The notes under the pieces were generated by a model. It did no database searches. It saw only the letters and a list, made by a program, of their open reading frames with translations, and was not told where the DNA came from. From assembly GCA_003164155.1 (NCBI GenBank), contig PLSG01000486.1, forward strand, positions 1-6,683: a stretch of 6,683 nt of DNA. The letters are read 5' to 3'. Of this stretch, positions 6,068 through 6,683 are shown piece by piece. Each line of letters opens with the position of its first letter. Position 1 is the stretch's first letter. The translations under genes were made by a program, and so were the position numbers. This DNA comes from Parachlamydiaceae bacterium (GTDB taxonomy: Bacteria > Chlamydiota > Chlamydiia > Chlamydiales > Parachlamydiaceae).

Positions 6068-6683
6068 GGTCCAGAGATAGCCTTATATGGTAATACTCTT
6101 GATGTTCTCCCCTACAGAGAAAGCTTTCTGTCCATAAGTAAGCTATATCTCCTATCCTCCCATCTTTTTTTATCCTGCCCAAACTGTAAATTTTTCAGAA
6201 AGAGAGAAGAAACGGTTACAATTGCCGAAACAGTTAAGGCACATTTAAAGGACGTGTATGGTAATCAGTTTGAAGAAATATTCACTATAGTTTTGGAAAA
6301 AGACTTTAATCTTAAATCAAAAATAATTCATTTAAGTTTAAGAAAAGTAGATCTTTATTCAAGTATATTAACGAATATTGCCAGAAAGGAAAGCATTAGG
6401 AACTCTGCCATTGCAGCAGGTTGTTTTATTCTAGGAAATCAGTATGTGAGAGATTCTTTAAAGGGAGCTAAAGCTGTCAACAATGTAGCGAAGACTACAT
6501 TGAGTGGAATAGGAAGAGCCTCTCGTATTATGCGCGGCATGTTTTCAAATAAAATCCATCACAAAAATTTTGTCGAAGCTTGTAAAAATGGAAATTACAA
6601 AATAGCGAAGGTTTTATTAAAAACAGGAGCGGAAATAAATACCCCTCATAGTGGAGTTTATCCCATTTCAGTAGCGGCAGATT
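5993..6683 (+). CDS. ankyrin-repeat protein, 3'-truncated by the window, start unresolved
   Basis: After a TAA at 5990-5992 the frame stays open for 230 codons to the end of the window. The last part is a clear ankyrin repeat: FVEACKNGNYKIAKVLLKTG, then AEINTPHSGVYPISVAAD, matching the helix-turn-helix consensus (A..G....V..LL..GA.IN...G..P...AA); the repeat begins at codon 193. Ankyrin arrays mediate protein-protein binding and are common in secreted proteins of amoeba-associated bacteria. Upstream, codons about 62-65 give CPNC and codons about 70-125 look helical. No ATG occurs in frame before 6530. GTG at 6254 has AAAGGA almost touching it, TTG at 6293 has no well-placed Shine-Dalgarno. 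The true start may be non-ATG, or the gene may have lost its 5' end. At least 600 bases without a stop in AT-rich DNA argue that most of it is, or recently was, coding. Confidence 0.6.
6003..6049. repeat. GC-rich inverted-repeat island (nested palindromes)
   Basis: Outer arms TTGGTGG (6003-6009) and CCACCAA (6043-6049) are perfect inverted repeats of seven bases. Between them lie a 16-base near-palindrome (6014-6029, arms CGCGA and TCGCG) and the perfect 8-base palindrome ACGATCGT (6035-6042). The island is strikingly GC-rich against its AT-rich flanks and is preceded by seven T residues (5998-6004). The T-run is on the wrong side for an intrinsic terminator on either strand. It may be a recombination scar, a small mobile-element relic, or a structured RNA or protein-binding site. 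Confidence 0.5.

Noticed and set aside
1..6683. CRISPR array, rRNA or intact insertion sequence
   Set aside because: No regularly spaced repeats, no rRNA or tRNA-like sequence and no transposase frame were seen on either strand.

Overview
This 6.7 kb window most likely comes from an amoeba- or host-associated, Chlamydia-like intracellular bacterium (Parachlamydiaceae, Waddliaceae, Simkaniaceae or relatives). The grounds are moderate base composition, a housekeeping gene (rlmH) tightly packed with an amino-acid uptake system, and next to it a eukaryote-type Ser/Thr kinase, a low-complexity Ser/Pro-rich hypothetical protein and an ankyrin-repeat reading frame. The taxonomic call is inference. 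Another protist-associated bacterium such as a Legionella-like organism is not excluded.

Left half (1-2753, + strand): a compact, probably co-transcribed cluster. rlmH (38-460) is followed after 17 bp by a periplasmic amino-acid-binding protein (478-1260), after 10 bp by its inner-membrane permease (1271-2035), and then by the ATPase (2025-2753), whose start overlaps the permease stop by 11 bp. Together the last three make a complete polar amino-acid ABC importer (HisJ/HisM/HisP or ArtJ/GlnP/GlnQ type). The first 45 bases may hold the C-terminal tail of one more upstream gene overlapping the rlmH start.

Middle (2802-5850, - strand): two genes converging on the importer. The distal one (2802-4496) is a protein kinase with an intact catalytic set, a long unassigned N-terminal region and a charged helical insert of about 50 residues between the SPE motif and helix F. 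The proximal one (4585-5850) is an unrecognised 421-residue protein with Ser/Pro-rich, probably disordered ends around a helical core. It has the clearest promoter of the window (perfect TATAAT) and a G-poor leader with four ACAA units running into its AAGGA ribosome binding site. Both look like candidate secreted effectors, but no experimental or homology evidence is available here.

Right end (5851-6683): an AT-rich intergenic stretch with a 47-base GC-rich inverted-repeat island (6003-6049). A + strand frame stays open from 5993 to the end of the window and ends in an ankyrin repeat. This frame has no ATG until 6530, so its start is missing, non-standard or broken. A 42-codon frame on the opposite strand covers the same GC-rich island and may be a gene remnant.
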